Source: Aerophototrophica crusticola (GTDB lineage: Bacteria > Pseudomonadota > Alphaproteobacteria > Azospirillales > Azospirillaceae). From it: a stretch of DNA of 64,000 bases. The position numbers and the translations under genes were made by a program. The notes beneath the pieces are model-generated. The model was not told the origin of the DNA, made no database searches, and saw only the letters and a program-made list of their open reading frames with translations. Below are positions 43,366-53,273 of the stretch, piece after piece. The DNA is taken from positions 141,595-205,594 of the forward strand of contig MOEB01000001.1 of the NCBI GenBank assembly GCA_001939945.1, in the 5' to 3' direction. Within the stretch, counting starts at the first letter, position 1. Each line of letters begins with the position of its first letter.

Positions 43366-44205
43366 ATGCGGTTGCTGTTCCTGGGTGACGTGGTGGGCCG
43401 CAGCGGCCGGGAGGGCGTTCTGCGCCACCTGCCGGGCCTGCGGGATCGGCTGAAGCCCGACTTCATCGTGGTGAACGGGGAGAACGCGGCCGGCGGCTTC
43501 GGCATCACCGAGAAGATCGCGCAGGAATTCTTCGCCGCCGGCGTGGACTGCATCACCCTGGGCAACCATTCCTGGGACCAGAAGGAGCTGGTGGGCCAGA
43601 TCGACCGCATCCCCAACCTGATCCGGCCCATCAACTACCCGGAGGGCACGCCGGGCCGCGGCTTCACCGTGCTTCCGGCCAAGAACGGGCGCCACAAGGT
43701 GCTGGTCATCAACGCCATGGCCCGGGTCTTCATGGACCCCATGGACGACCCCTTCGCCGCCGCGGACAAGGTGCTGAAGGTCCACCAGCTGGGCGGCGCC
43801 CGCATGGGGCCGGCGGGGGTGGACGCGGTCATCATGGACTTCCACGGGGAGGCCACGTCGGAGAAGATGGTCATGGGCCACTTCCTGGACGGCCGCGCCA
43901 GCCTGGTGGTGGGCACCCACAGCCACGTGCCCACGGCGGACCTGCAGATCCTGAACGGCGGCACGGCCTACCAGTCCGACGCCGGCATGTGCGGCGACTA
44001 TGACAGCGTCATCGGCATGAAGAAGGACGCCGCCATGTGGAAGATGCTCCGCAAGATCCCCGGCGAACGCTTCAGCCCCGCGGAGAACGACGCCACCGTG
44101 ACGGTCTGCGGCGTGTTCGTGGAGACCGACGACCGCACCGGCCTCGCGAGGCGGGCCGAGGCGATCCGGGTGGGGGGGCGGTTGAAGGAGAGCGTGGGGG
44201 TGTAG
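43366..44205 (+). CDS. ymdB: YmdB-family metallophosphoesterase
   Basis: A 279-residue dinuclear-metal phosphodiesterase (TIGR00282 family), relatives of which hydrolyse 2',3'-cyclic nucleotides or cAMP. Metal ligands are visible in LFLGDVVGRSGREG, VNGENAAGGFGIT, ITLGNHSWDQKE, DFHGEATSEK and GTHSHVPTAD. The length is normal. It starts four bases after fau, so it belongs to the same operon. Its role in this group is not settled. Confidence 0.9.
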   Translation: MRLLFLGDVVGRSGREGVLRHLPGLRDRLKPDFIVVNGENAAGGFGITEKIAQEFFAAGVDCITLGNHSWDQKELVGQIDRIPNLIRPINYPEGTPGRGFTVLPAKNGRHKVLVINAMARVFMDPMDDPFAAADKVLKVHQLGGARMGPAGVDAVIMDFHGEATSEKMVMGHFLDGRASLVVGTHSHVPTADLQILNGGTAYQSDAGMCGDYDSVIGMKKDAAMWKMLRKIPGERFSPAENDATVTVCGVFVETDDRTGLARRAEAIRVGGRLKESVGV

Positions 44206-44215
44206 GGCCGTTTTT

Positions 44216-44336
44216 CACGGACGGCACGGACAAAAGGACATTGCGGCTTCGCCGCGAGTAACAGTGTCTGACGGGATCACGATCCTGGGTTAAGCACGCG
44301 TCCGTGCTTGTCCGTGGACTGTCCGTGTCGTCCGTG
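44216..44336. repeat. TCCGTG-rich inverted repeat
   Basis: CACGGACGGCACGGACA at 44216-44232 pairs with TGTCCGTGTCGTCCGTG at 44320-44336, 17 bases with one mismatch. Further TCCGTG hexamers lie between. It separates two convergent genes. It may be a dispersed element; no function is evident. Confidence 0.7.
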
Positions 44337-44350
44337 CAAGAAGGCCCCCC

Positions 44351-45688
44351 TCACGCCGCGTCCCGCCGATCGTCCTTCTGCTCCTCCACCAAACGCGACT
44401 TTCGAATTCGAAAGTGCTCCGCCACCATGCTCGCGCCGTGGATCACTGCCCGGAACACCCGGTTGGCGAAGGCGATCTCCCCACCATAGACCTGTGCCAG
44501 GGTGGTGCGGATGGAGGTGATGCCCGTCTCCGCCAGTTTGTGGAAGCGTCGGGCACTGACCAGCCACAGGGGGCTGAACAGCCAGGACAGGGCGATGACC
44601 GTGACGGCGAGCTGGTAGCCTTCCGGGTCCACCACCGCCAGGGAAAGGCCCGTGGCGGCCAGGACGAAGCTGAACTCCCCCAGGCTCCCCATGATCACGC
44701 CGGCGGGGAATGCCCGCTCCCACGGCTGCCGCAGCAGGCGCAGGATGCCCACGTTCATGGCCGTCTTCACCAGGGTGACCAGCAGCAGCAGGAGCAGCAC
44801 GGGGCCAAGGTGCTCCCAGATGTAGCCCAGGTCGATCAGCAGGCCGATGGACAGGAAGAACACCACCACCAGCACCGCCTGGATGGGCTTGGTGGCGCGC
44901 AGGGCCATGGCGCGGCCGGTGGAGTTGCCCAGCATGAAGCCGGCCAGGAAGGCGCCGAAGGCGGTGCTGAGGCCCAACAGGCCCGTGAGCGCCGCCAGGG
45001 TGAAGCAGAAGGCCAGGGCGCCCAGCGGCACCACGTCGGGATTCCTCCGGAACCAGTCGGCGAAGGGCACGGGCAGCCGCTCCCGCCGTGACAGGACCAT
45101 CACCAGGCCCGCCAGCACCGCCACGGCGGCGGCCAGTTTCAGCACCACGGTGGCATCGAAGCCGCCGCCCTGGGGTCCCAGGGTCTGGGCGGTCAGCAAC
45201 ATGGGCACGAAGGCCAAATCTTGGGCCACCAGAATGCCGATGGTGACCCGCCCCGTGTCCGTGTGCAGGTCGCCCGTGTCCTCCAGCATCTTGATAGCCA
45301 CGGCGGTGCCCGACAGGGCGATGATGAAGCCGAACAGCACCGCCCGCTCCGCCGGCCAGCCCAGCAGGGCCCCGGCCGCGAAGGTCACGGCCAGGGAACA
45401 GGCCACCTGGCCCAGCACCGCCAGGATCGCCACGGCATAGACCTGACGGAAGGACCGGACCGACAGCTCCATCCCTACCAGGAACAGCAGCATCAGCACG
45501 CCCAGATCGGCCAGGGCGCGCACGGCTTCCGCGTCCCGGATCAGGCCGAAGCCGGTGGGGCCCAGCACCACGCCCGCCACGATGTAGCCGACGATGGAAG
45601 GCTGGCGCAGGCGCGACAGGGCCAAGCCGCAGAGCAGGGCGACGGAGGTGACCAGCGCGATGCCGGTAAGGTCCAGGTGTGCGTCCAT
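44351..45688 (-). CDS. CPA2-family cation:proton antiporter (Kef/NhaS-like, no RCK domain)
   Basis: A 445-residue protein with about 12 membrane helices. RQPSIVGYIVAGVVLGPTGFGL and ADLGVLMLLFLVGMELS are the CPA2 starting helices; the ion-binding Asp is in ILVAQDLAFVPMLL. The C-terminal tail after about residue 395 is short (ARRFHKLAETGITSIRTTLAQVYGGEI) and lacks the TrkA-N/RCK domain of KefB/KefC, so gating must differ. The start at 45688 (MDAHLDL) is preferred. It is divergent from the Ca2+/Na+ antiporter gene. Confidence 0.88.
   Translation of the reverse strand: MDAHLDLTGIALVTSVALLCGLALSRLRQPSIVGYIVAGVVLGPTGFGLIRDAEAVRALADLGVLMLLFLVGMELSVRSFRQVYAVAILAVLGQVACSLAVTFAAGALLGWPAERAVLFGFIIALSGTAVAIKMLEDTGDLHTDTGRVTIGILVAQDLAFVPMLLTAQTLGPQGGGFDATVVLKLAAAVAVLAGLVMVLSRRERLPVPFADWFRRNPDVVPLGALAFCFTLAALTGLLGLSTAFGAFLAGFMLGNSTGRAMALRATKPIQAVLVVVFFLSIGLLIDLGYIWEHLGPVLLLLLLVTLVKTAMNVGILRLLRQPWERAFPAGVIMGSLGEFSFVLAATGLSLAVVDPEGYQLAVTVIALSWLFSPLWLVSARRFHKLAETGITSIRTTLAQVYGGEIAFANRVFRAVIHGASMVAEHFRIRKSRLVEEQKDDRRDAA
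44400..44413. repeat. Palindrome TTTCGAATTCGAAA (second copy)
   Basis: A perfect 14-base palindrome, inside the last codons of the CPA2 antiporter gene. Together with the preceding GAC it is a 17-base exact match to 13099-13115 in the GNAT gene. Confidence 0.8.
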
Positions 45689-45810
45689 ACGTCGATCGAT
45701 CGGGGCAACGGTCCGGGTGAATGTCGGTGTTCGCAGGTGCAACCGCAATCTTGGAATTTGCTGATCTAGCCCAATCTATCGTCGGCACATGGGGTGCAGG
45801 GGGAACAAGC

Positions 45811-46797
45811 ATGGTTTATCTGGCGATCCTGGGCGGCCTGGTCCTGTTGCTGGCCGGCGGCGAGCTGCTGGTGCGGGGGGCGGTGGCGGTGGCCAAGCGG
45901 CTGGGCGTCTCCCCGCTCATGATCGGCCTGACCCTGGTGGGGTTCGGCACGTCCACGCCCGAGCTGGTGGCCAGCGTGGACGCGGCACTGGCGGGGTCCG
46001 CCGGCATCGCCATGGGCAACGTGGTCGGCTCCAACATCGCCAACATCCTGCTGATCCTCGGCATCTCCGCCGCGCTGATGCCGGTGACCGTGCTGAAGGG
46101 GCCGCTGAAGCGGGACGGGGCGGTGCTGATGGGCTCCGCCCTGCTGGCGGTCGGCTTCACCCTGACCGGTCATATCGGCCGCCCCGTGGGCGCCCTGCTG
46201 GTGGCTTTGCTGCTGGCCTACATCGTCTGGGTCTACCGCAGCGAGCGCACCGCCTCCGCGGAGGAACTGCACCAGGCCGACGACACGGTGGCGGAGAAGT
46301 CCGAGCCGCCGGGCATGGGCCTGCTGGCAGGCCTGGTCGTGGCGGCGGCGGGCCTGGGATCGGTGGTGTTCGGCGCCGACCTGCTGGTGGGCGGGGCGAT
46401 CGAGGTGGCGAAGACCTGGGGCGTGTCGGACACGCTGATCGGCGTCACGCTGGTGGCCGTCGGCACCTCCATGCCGGAGTTGGTGACCAGCGTCATGGCC
46501 GCTGTCCGCAAGCACGGGGACGTGGCCTTCGGCAACATCGTCGGGTCCAACATCTACAACGTCATGGGCATCCTGGGCGTGACGGCCCTTGTGCAGCCCC
46601 TGGACGTGCCGGCCCAGATCGCCAGCTTCGACATCTGGGTGATGCTGGCCGTTTCCGCCCTGCTGGTGATCTTCGCCTGGACGTCGGGCCGCATTTCCCG
46701 GCGGGAAGGCTGGATCCTGCTGGCCTTCTATGCCGCCTACATCGCCGTGCAGATCCAGATCGGCGCCATGGCACCGGCGGAGGCCGTGCCGGGCTGA
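45811..46797 (+). CDS. Ca2+/Na+:H+ antiporter (CaCA family, YrbG-like)
   Basis: A 328-residue membrane protein with two inverted halves of about five helices each. Both carry the alpha-repeat of CaCA exchangers: GLTLVGFGTSTPELVASVDAAL (about 40-60) and VTLVAVGTSMPELVTSVMAAV (about 210-230), each followed by GNVVGSNIAN or GNIVGSNIYN. GGGGGA precedes the ATG at 45811. It moves Ca2+ or Na+ across the inner membrane. It lies next to other ion-transport genes. Confidence 0.9.
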   Translation: MVYLAILGGLVLLLAGGELLVRGAVAVAKRLGVSPLMIGLTLVGFGTSTPELVASVDAALAGSAGIAMGNVVGSNIANILLILGISAALMPVTVLKGPLKRDGAVLMGSALLAVGFTLTGHIGRPVGALLVALLLAYIVWVYRSERTASAEELHQADDTVAEKSEPPGMGLLAGLVVAAAGLGSVVFGADLLVGGAIEVAKTWGVSDTLIGVTLVAVGTSMPELVTSVMAAVRKHGDVAFGNIVGSNIYNVMGILGVTALVQPLDVPAQIASFDIWVMLAVSALLVIFAWTSGRISRREGWILLAFYAAYIAVQIQIGAMAPAEAVPG

Positions 46798-46938
46798 GCG
46801 GGGTTCCGGCGACTGGGGGCTGCGCGCCCAAGTCTCGGAAATCCCTACCACTTCCTTTCCAGGGCGCCTCCCCGCTTCGGGTTGAGCGAGCACTGGTCCC
46901 ATGGTCTTGTCGCCCCCACCGGCGATAGGGGAGGCGAC

Positions 46939-47607
46939 ATGGGCCTGGTGATCAACGTGCGGGGGACGAGCGGGTCGGGCAAGACGACCTTAGTGAGGCG
47001 GCTGATGGCGGAGTTCGGCTGGCCGGCCGGCGAGGCGGTAACCCGGCCGGGCCGCGACAGGCCCCTGGCCTGGCGGCTGGCACACCCGCTCGGCGGGCGG
47101 CCGCTGGTGGTGCTGGGGCATTATGGTGAGGGCCCCGTCGGCGGCTGTGACACCATCGGGCAGGCGGATGGCGGGCCTGCCGGGGCGCTGGCCCTGGCCG
47201 ACTCGATGGCGGCGGACGGCCATGACGTGCTGTTGGAAGGGCTGGTGCTGAGCGGGGAGCATGTGGCCACGTCGGCCCTGGCCCGGCGGCGACCCTTGCA
47301 TGTGCTGCGGCTGGACACCCCCGTGGCCGATTGTGTCCGTCACCTCTGCGCCCGGCGGCGCTGCGGCCCCGGCAGCCGTCCGGTCCTGGCTGCCAAGGTC
47401 GAGCGGGAGCGGGCCGCCCTGGAGCAGGCTTGTGGCCAGCTGCACGGGCTGGCACGGGTGGAATCCCTGGGCTTGCAGGCGGCCCTGGGGCGGTCGCGGC
47501 AGTTGCTTGGCCTGGAGCCCGAGGCAAAGCCCTTGTTCCAGAACAGGTTTATCCCGAAGCTTCAGCTTCCGATTTTGGTTGAAGCAAGAGTGGCCCGTCC
47601 CATATAG
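46939..47607 (+). CDS. P-loop kinase-like ATP-binding protein
   Basis: A 222-residue cytoplasmic NTPase with Walker A NVRGTSGSGKTTLVRRLM at the N terminus, a GHYGEGPVGGCDTI segment, and a distal Walker B-like VLLEGLVLSGE followed by LHVLRLDTPVADCVRHLCARRR. This layout resembles small kinase-like proteins found in phages and plasmids. GGGGAGG precedes the ATG. It lies upstream of the mrp operon with a 122-base gap. The substrate is unknown; a phage origin is inference. Confidence 0.7.
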   Translation: MGLVINVRGTSGSGKTTLVRRLMAEFGWPAGEAVTRPGRDRPLAWRLAHPLGGRPLVVLGHYGEGPVGGCDTIGQADGGPAGALALADSMAADGHDVLLEGLVLSGEHVATSALARRRPLHVLRLDTPVADCVRHLCARRRCGPGSRPVLAAKVERERAALEQACGQLHGLARVESLGLQAALGRSRQLLGLEPEAKPLFQNRFIPKLQLPILVEARVARPI

Positions 47608-47729
47608 GCGAAAGCGAATGAATGCGGCAAAGGGGTAGGCATTGCCCTTGCCGCGTCCTTGACGCCCGCCCCCGTCCGGGGGTGTGGTGCAGCCGGTTCT
47701 ATTGGGACGCTAGGGGAGGGACGGGGCGG

Positions 47730-50090
47730 ATGCTGGCCGCGGTGCTGGTCATTTTCCTGGCAGCGGCCATCGCGCCGACACTGCACCGGCTGTTGCCGGC
47801 CTTTTCCCATTGGCTGCTGGCCCTGGTGCCCGCGGGCGTGACCGTCTGGTTCGCCCAGTTCTTGGGCCCCGTGTCGGGCGGGGAGACGGTGCTGCAGGTG
47901 GTCCCCTGGGTCCCGGCCTTGGGCGTGGAGCTGGCTTTCCGGCTGGACGGGTTGTCCCTGCTGTTCGCACTGCTGGTGACGGGCATCGGCACCTTCATCA
48001 CGGCCTATGCCGGCGGGTACCTGCACGGGCACGAGCACCAGGGCCGGTTCTACCTGTTCCTGCTGGCCTTCATGGGCTCCATGCTGGGCCTCGTCCTGGC
48101 GGACGACGTGATCAGCCTGTTTGTCTTCTGGGAGCTGACCAGCGTCACCAGTTTCCTGTTGATCGGCTTCAACCATGAGGACGGGCGCAGCCGCCGGTCC
48201 GCCGTGCAGGCGCTGGTGGTGACGTCCCTTGGCGGCCTGGCCCTGCTGGCGGGGCTGGTGCTGATGGGGCTGGTGGGGGAGGGGTGGCGGCTGACGGCCA
48301 TGGAGGCGTCGGGCATCGATTTCCGCGCCCATGCCCTGTACCTGCCGATCCTGGTGCTGATCCTGTTGGGCGCCTTTACCAAGTCCGCCCAGGTGCCGTT
48401 CCATTTCTGGCTGCCCAACGCCATGGACGCGCCGACCCCCGTCAGCGCCTACCTGCACAGCGCCACCATGGTGAAGGCCGGCGTCTATCTGGTGGCCCGG
48501 CTGAACCCCACCCTGGGCGGGACGGAGGTGTGGACCTACACGCTGGCCGCCTTCGGCACCGTCACCGCGGTCTGGGGCGGGCTGATGGCCCTGCGCTCCA
48601 CCGACCTGAAGAAGGTGCTGGCCTACACGACCCTGATGGCGCTGGGCACCCTGACCATGCTGGTGGGGCTGGGGACGGAGTATGCGCTGAAGGGCTTCGC
48701 CGTCTTCCTGCTGGCGCACAGCCTGTACAAGGGCGCCCTCTTCATGGGTGCGGGCGCCGTGGACCACGGCACCGGCACCCGCGACGTCAACCAACTGTCC
48801 GGCCTGTGGCCCAAGATGCGGCTGACGGGCCTGTTCATCCTGCTGGCCAGCCTGTCCATGGCCGGCCTGCCGCCCTTCTTCGGCTTCCTGGGCAAGGAGC
48901 TGATGTATGAAGGCATGCTGGAAGCCGGGAGTACGGGCACCTTCGTCCTGGTGGGGATGGTGCTTGCCAACGCCACCATGCTGGGCGCCGCCGGGCTGGT
49001 CTTCGTGAAGCCCTTCCTGGGCAAGCCCAGCCAGGCGGCGGAGCACGCGCATGAGGGCTCCCCCTCCCTGTGGATCGGCCCCGCCGTGCTGGCGAGCCTT
49101 GGCCTGGCCTTCGGCCTGTTCGGCAGCCTGCCGGCCCCGCTGATGGGGGCCGTCACCTCTGCCGTGGCGGGCACGGCGAAGACGGTGGACCTGCACCTCT
49201 GGCATGGCCTGACGCCCGCCCTGGGCCTGTCCGCCGTGACGGTGGCGCTGGGTGCCGCGTTGTTCCTGGGCCTGCGCGGCGTGACCGCGGCCCTGGGCGG
49301 GTTGGCGCGGGCGAGCCGCGTGAACTTCGACGCGGCCTGGGACCATGTGCTGGCCGGGGTGGATGCCCTGGCCCGGGCGGTGACCAACCTGCTCCAGGCC
49401 GGCCGGCTCAGCCGCTACATGCTGCTGACCATCGCCGTGATGTTCGCCCTGCCGGGCATCACCCTGCTGCTGCGCGGCGGCTTCGCCATGCCCAAGGCCG
49501 AGGGGTGGGCGGAGCCGCTGGGCTGGTTCCTCTGCTTCCTGATGCTGCTGGGCACCTTCGGCGCCATGCTCGCCACGTCACGGCTGGCGGCGGTGACGGC
49601 GCTGAGCATCAGTGGCTTGGCCGTGGCCCTGTTCTTCCTGGCCTACAGCGCGCCCGACGTGGGCATCACCCAGCTGATGGTGGAGACGCTGACCGTCATC
49701 ATCATCGTCCTGGTCCTGGCCAAGCTGCCCAAGTTCGGCCCGTCGGAGCGGACGGACGCCGCCACCCGGCTGGTGAAGCTGGTGGTCGCCGTTGCAGCGG
49801 GCGGGGTGACGACGGCGATCCTGCTGTCCGTCACGGCCCAGCCCCTGTCGCCCCACCTGTCGGACTACTTCGCCGCCGCGTCCTATGTGGAGGCGTACGG
49901 GCGCAACGTGGTGAACGTGATCATCGTGGATTTCCGCGGATTCGACACGTTGGGGGAGATCACCGTGGTGGCCATGGCGGGCCTGGGCGTGCTGGCCCTG
50001 CTGAAGGCCCGCAACGCGCCAAAGCCGGAGGAGGACGCGGCCGCCCCGCGCCTGGACCCCGGCAAGCCCATGACGGGGGAGGCGGACTGA
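47730..50090 (+). CDS. mrpA: Mrp antiporter subunit A
   Basis: Large subunit of the multi-subunit Na+(K+)/H+ antiporter, 786 residues and about 20 membrane helices. The NuoL-like core has [69 protein letters not shown] (broken-helix Lys/His region) and [15 protein letters not shown]. The C-terminal part (after about residue 640) is the MrpA-specific extension related to MnhB and NuoJ ([22 protein letters not shown]). GGGGAGGG precedes the ATG. It leads the seven-gene operon. Confidence 0.95.
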   Translation: MLAAVLVIFLAAAIAPTLHRLLPAFSHWLLALVPAGVTVWFAQFLGPVSGGETVLQVVPWVPALGVELAFRLDGLSLLFALLVTGIGTFITAYAGGYLHGHEHQGRFYLFLLAFMGSMLGLVLADDVISLFVFWELTSVTSFLLIGFNHEDGRSRRSAVQALVVTSLGGLALLAGLVLMGLVGEGWRLTAMEASGIDFRAHALYLPILVLILLGAFTKSAQVPFHFWLPNAMDAPTPVSAYLHSATMVKAGVYLVARLNPTLGGTEVWTYTLAAFGTVTAVWGGLMALRSTDLKKVLAYTTLMALGTLTMLVGLGTEYALKGFAVFLLAHSLYKGALFMGAGAVDHGTGTRDVNQLSGLWPKMRLTGLFILLASLSMAGLPPFFGFLGKELMYEGMLEAGSTGTFVLVGMVLANATMLGAAGLVFVKPFLGKPSQAAEHAHEGSPSLWIGPAVLASLGLAFGLFGSLPAPLMGAVTSAVAGTAKTVDLHLWHGLTPALGLSAVTVALGAALFLGLRGVTAALGGLARASRVNFDAAWDHVLAGVDALARAVTNLLQAGRLSRYMLLTIAVMFALPGITLLLRGGFAMPKAEGWAEPLGWFLCFLMLLGTFGAMLATSRLAAVTALSISGLAVALFFLAYSAPDVGITQLMVETLTVIIIVLVLAKLPKFGPSERTDAATRLVKLVVAVAAGGVTTAILLSVTAQPLSPHLSDYFAAASYVEAYGRNVVNVIIVDFRGFDTLGEITVVAMAGLGVLALLKARNAPKPEEDAAAPRLDPGKPMTGEAD

Positions 50091-50091
50091 G

Positions 50092-50526
50092 ATGCATTCC
50101 CTGATCCTGCGCACCGGAACCCGCCTGCTGCTGGCCCTGATGGTGCTGTTCAGCCTGTTCATCCTGTGGCGCGGCCATAACGAGCCCGGCGGCGGCTTCA
50201 TCGGCGGGCTGATCGCCGCCGTCGCCTACAGCCTGGTGGCCCTGTCCTTTGGCGTGGCGGAGATGCGGCGCATGCTGCCCGCCGATCCGAAGACCATCCT
50301 GGGCGCCGGGCTGGCGCTGGCCATCGTCTCCGGCCTGTTCGCCGTGGTAGGGCAGGGAGGGTTGCTGGCCGACCCCTACATGGCCAGCCGCTGGTACATC
50401 AGCTACACCGAAACGGGTGAGAAGGGCTTCGCCATCGGCACGCCGGTGCTGTTCGACATCGGCGTCTACCTGGTGGTGATCGGCGGCATCTTGGCCATGG
50501 TCCGCGGCTTGATGGAGGAGCTGTGA
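50092..50526 (+). CDS. mrpB: Mrp antiporter subunit B
   Basis: A 144-residue membrane subunit with about four helices. [25 protein letters not shown] is the MnhB signature and [30 protein letters not shown] the C-terminal helix pair. It begins one base after the mrpA stop and overlaps mrpC by one base (TGATG). It is needed for assembly and sodium tolerance in characterised Mrp complexes. Confidence 0.94.
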   Translation: MHSLILRTGTRLLLALMVLFSLFILWRGHNEPGGGFIGGLIAAVAYSLVALSFGVAEMRRMLPADPKTILGAGLALAIVSGLFAVVGQGGLLADPYMASRWYISYTETGEKGFAIGTPVLFDIGVYLVVIGGILAMVRGLMEEL

Positions 50527-50936
50527 TGGAGGTGGTGCTCGCCTTCACCATCGGGGGCCTGGTGACCGGGGCCGTCTACATGCTGCTGTCGCGCAACCTG
50601 CTGCGGCTGCTCTTCGGCGTGATCATCCTGTCCAACGCCGTCAACCTGTCCATCTTCCTGGCGGGCGGGCTGGATTATGGCGTGCCGCCCCTGATCCAGG
50701 GGGCGGACAAGGTGCTGGAAGGCACCTATGCCAACCCGTTGCCCCAGGCGCTGATCCTGACGGCCATCGTCATCGGCTTCAGCCTGCTGGCCTTCGCCCT
50801 GGTGCTGGTCTACCGGGGCTGGCAGGACATGGGCACCATCGACGGCGACGCCCTGCGCGTGGCCGAGCCGGTGGAGACCACGCCCGCCCTGGAAGCCGCG
50901 GCGCGGGCGCGTAAGCATGGCCGGGAGACGGCGTGA
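50526..50936 (+). CDS. mrpC: Mrp antiporter subunit C
   Basis: A 136-residue NuoK-like subunit with three helices. LLRLLFGVIILSNAVNLSIFLAGG carries the conserved Asn-rich helix, and PLPQALILTAIVIGFSLLAFALVLVY is the third helix. The ATG at 50526 overlaps the mrpB stop by one base; GTG at 50523 is the alternative. The C-terminal tail is polar and cytoplasmic. Confidence 0.94.
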   Translation: MEVVLAFTIGGLVTGAVYMLLSRNLLRLLFGVIILSNAVNLSIFLAGGLDYGVPPLIQGADKVLEGTYANPLPQALILTAIVIGFSLLAFALVLVYRGWQDMGTIDGDALRVAEPVETTPALEAAARARKHGRETA

Positions 50937-52504
50937 TGAGCTGGCTGGTCGCCGCCCCCATCCTGGTCCCGCTGTCCACGGCGGCCCTCTGCGCCCTGGC
51001 CTGGAGAAGCATCCCGGCCCAGCGCGGCATCTCCCTCGCCGGGGCCGTGGCCCTGCTGTTGTGCGCCATCGGCCTGCTGGCGCAGGTGGCCGGGGGCGTG
51101 CAGGTCATGCAGATGGGCGGTTGGAAGGCGCCCTTCGGCATCACCCTGGTGGCCGACACCCTGACCGCCATCATGGTGCTGGTCACCGCCATCATGGCCG
51201 TGGCCGTGGCGGCCTACAGCCTGGGCGACATCGACCCGGTGCGGGAACGGAACGGCTTCCACCCCGTCTTCCATGCCCTGCTGGTGGGCGTGGGTGGGGC
51301 CTTCGTCACCGGCGACCTGTTCAACATGTATGTCTGGTTCGAGGCGATGCTGATCTCCAGCTTCGTCCTCCTGGCCCTGGGCGGCACGAAGGAACAGTTG
51401 GACGGCGCCATCAAGTACGCCGCCCTGAACCTGATCGCCACGGCGGCCCTGCTGCTGGCGGTGGTGCTGCTGTACGGCCTGACCGGCACGCTGAACATGG
51501 CGGAGTTGGCCCGGCTGGTGCCCCAGGTGCAGAACCAGGGCACGGTGACCACCGTGGCCGTGCTGTTCATCATCGCCTTCGGCATGAAGGCGGCGGTGTT
51601 CCCGCTGTTCTTCTGGCTGCCCGCCAGCTACCACACCCCCGCCGTGGCGGTGCAGGCCATCTTCGCCGGGTTGCTGACCAAGGTGGGCGTCTATGCCCTG
51701 CTGCGCACCTTCACCCTGATCTTCGTGGGCGACACGGGCTGGACCCATGGCGGCATCCTGCTGTGGATCGCCGGCTTCACCCTGGTGGCGGGGGCGTTGG
51801 GGTCCCTGGCCACCAAGGATCTGCGCAAGGCCCTGTCCTGGCAGGTGGTGGCGCATATCGGTTACATGGTCATGGGCTTGGCGCTTTACACGCCGCTGGC
51901 CATCGCGGGCGTGGTCTTCTACCTGGTCCATGACATCGTGGTGAAGACCAACCTGTTCCTGGGCGCCGGCGTGGCCCGCCGCCTGTCGGGCAGCAGCCGG
52001 TACGAGGGCATGGGCGGGCTGTTCAGGTCGGCGCCCATCCTGGCGTTGGTGATGTTCGTGCCCTTGGGCTCGCTCGCCGGGTTCCCGCCCCTGTCTGGCT
52101 TCTGGTCCAAGCTTGTGCTGGTGCAGGCGGGCCTGGCCGCCCAGTCCTGGTGGATCGTGGCGGCCGCCCTGGTCACCGCCCTGCTGACCATGATGCTGGC
52201 CGGCCGCATCTGGGCCGAGGTAGTCTGGAAGGCCCATCCGGCGGGGGACCTCGCGGGGCTGGGCGGCTTCTCCCCCGGGCGGCGGGTCGCCTTGGTGGCG
52301 CCGCTGGTCGCCCTGTCGCTGGTGACCGTCACCATCGGCGTCTGGCCGGAGCCGGTGATGGACCTGGCCGGACGGGCGGCGCTGGGCCTGCTGGACCCCG
52401 CCCCCTATATCGAGGCGGTGCTGGGTGCCCCGGCGCCGCAGCCCACCATGGTGGGCGAACTGCCCGTCACACCCGCGGCACCGGGGCAGGGGGGCGCGCC
52501 ATGA
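50936..52504 (+). CDS. mrpD: Mrp antiporter subunit D
   Basis: A 522-residue NuoN/M-like antiporter subunit with about 14 helices. FNMYVWFEAMLISSFVLLALG holds the key Glu, FGMKAAVFPLFFWLPASYHTPAVAVQAIFAGLLTKVG the broken-helix Lys motif, and GFPPLSGFWSKLVLVQAGL the late signature. The ATG at 50936 overlaps the mrpC stop by one base; the stop overlaps mrpE by four. Confidence 0.95.
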   Translation: MSWLVAAPILVPLSTAALCALAWRSIPAQRGISLAGAVALLLCAIGLLAQVAGGVQVMQMGGWKAPFGITLVADTLTAIMVLVTAIMAVAVAAYSLGDIDPVRERNGFHPVFHALLVGVGGAFVTGDLFNMYVWFEAMLISSFVLLALGGTKEQLDGAIKYAALNLIATAALLLAVVLLYGLTGTLNMAELARLVPQVQNQGTVTTVAVLFIIAFGMKAAVFPLFFWLPASYHTPAVAVQAIFAGLLTKVGVYALLRTFTLIFVGDTGWTHGGILLWIAGFTLVAGALGSLATKDLRKALSWQVVAHIGYMVMGLALYTPLAIAGVVFYLVHDIVVKTNLFLGAGVARRLSGSSRYEGMGGLFRSAPILALVMFVPLGSLAGFPPLSGFWSKLVLVQAGLAAQSWWIVAAALVTALLTMMLAGRIWAEVVWKAHPAGDLAGLGGFSPGRRVALVAPLVALSLVTVTIGVWPEPVMDLAGRAALGLLDPAPYIEAVLGAPAPQPTMVGELPVTPAAPGQGGAP

Positions 52505-52974
52505 TCCTGCTCGTCATGAACATCCTGCTGGCCGTGGCCTGGATGGCCGTGAACGGCGACTTCAGCGGCGCTGGGTTCGTGGCCGGCTTCATCCTGTCCC
52601 ACATCGTGCTGTACCTGGCCCGGCGGCTGTTCCCGGAGCAGCGCTATTTCCGCACCCTGTGGGGCAGCGTCGCCTTCACCCTCTGGTTCCTGAAGGAAGT
52701 CTGGGTCAGCAGCGTGCGGGTGGCCAAGGCGGTCGTCGGCATCGGGCCGAAGCCCACGCCCGCGGTGGTCGCCATCCCGTTGGATGCGCGGACGGACTTC
52801 GAGATCACCCTGCTGGCCTGCTGCATTACCTTGACGCCGGGGACATTGAGCCTGGACGTCTCCCCCGACCGGAAGACCCTCTACATCCACTCCATGTTCA
52901 CCGACGACGTGGACGCCCTGCGCCGCGAGACGAAGGAAACCATGGAGCGTCGCATCCTGGAGGTGCTGCGGTGA
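52501..52974 (+). CDS. mrpE: Mrp antiporter subunit E
   Basis: A 157-residue subunit of the MnhE type, with two to three N-terminal helices ([35 protein letters not shown]), then a soluble C-terminal part with [25 protein letters not shown]. It overlaps mrpD and mrpF by four bases each, so all are translationally coupled. Confidence 0.94.
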   Translation: MILLVMNILLAVAWMAVNGDFSGAGFVAGFILSHIVLYLARRLFPEQRYFRTLWGSVAFTLWFLKEVWVSSVRVAKAVVGIGPKPTPAVVAIPLDARTDFEITLLACCITLTPGTLSLDVSPDRKTLYIHSMFTDDVDALRRETKETMERRILEVLR

Positions 52975-53273
52975 CCCTGTCCCCCTTCCTGGCCACCTGC
53001 ATCGACATCGCCCTGCTGCTGGTGCTGCTGGCGACGGTCCTGGCCTGTTTCCGGATCCTCAAGGGGCCGACCCTGCCGGACCGCATCGTGGCGGTGGATC
53101 TGTTCGGCGTGCTGGCGGTGGCGCTGATCGCGCTGCTGGCCCTGCACATGGGCCAGCCGGTGCTGGTGGACGCGGCCATCGCCCTGGCCCTGGTGGCCTT
53201 CTTCGGCACCGTGGCCTATGCCCGCTATGTGGAGCGCCGGGCACAGGAGGAGATTTCCGATGACCGTCGCTGA
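52971..53273 (+). CDS. mrpF: Mrp antiporter subunit F
   Basis: A 100-residue subunit with three helices. RILKGPTLPDRIVAVDLFGVLAVALIALLALHMGQPVLVDAAIALALVAFFGTVAYARYVER contains the MnhF signature PTLPDR. It starts with GTG, overlapping the mrpE stop (GTGA), and overlaps mrpG at the 3' end. Confidence 0.94.
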   Translation: MTLSPFLATCIDIALLLVLLATVLACFRILKGPTLPDRIVAVDLFGVLAVALIALLALHMGQPVLVDAAIALALVAFFGTVAYARYVERRAQEEISDDRR

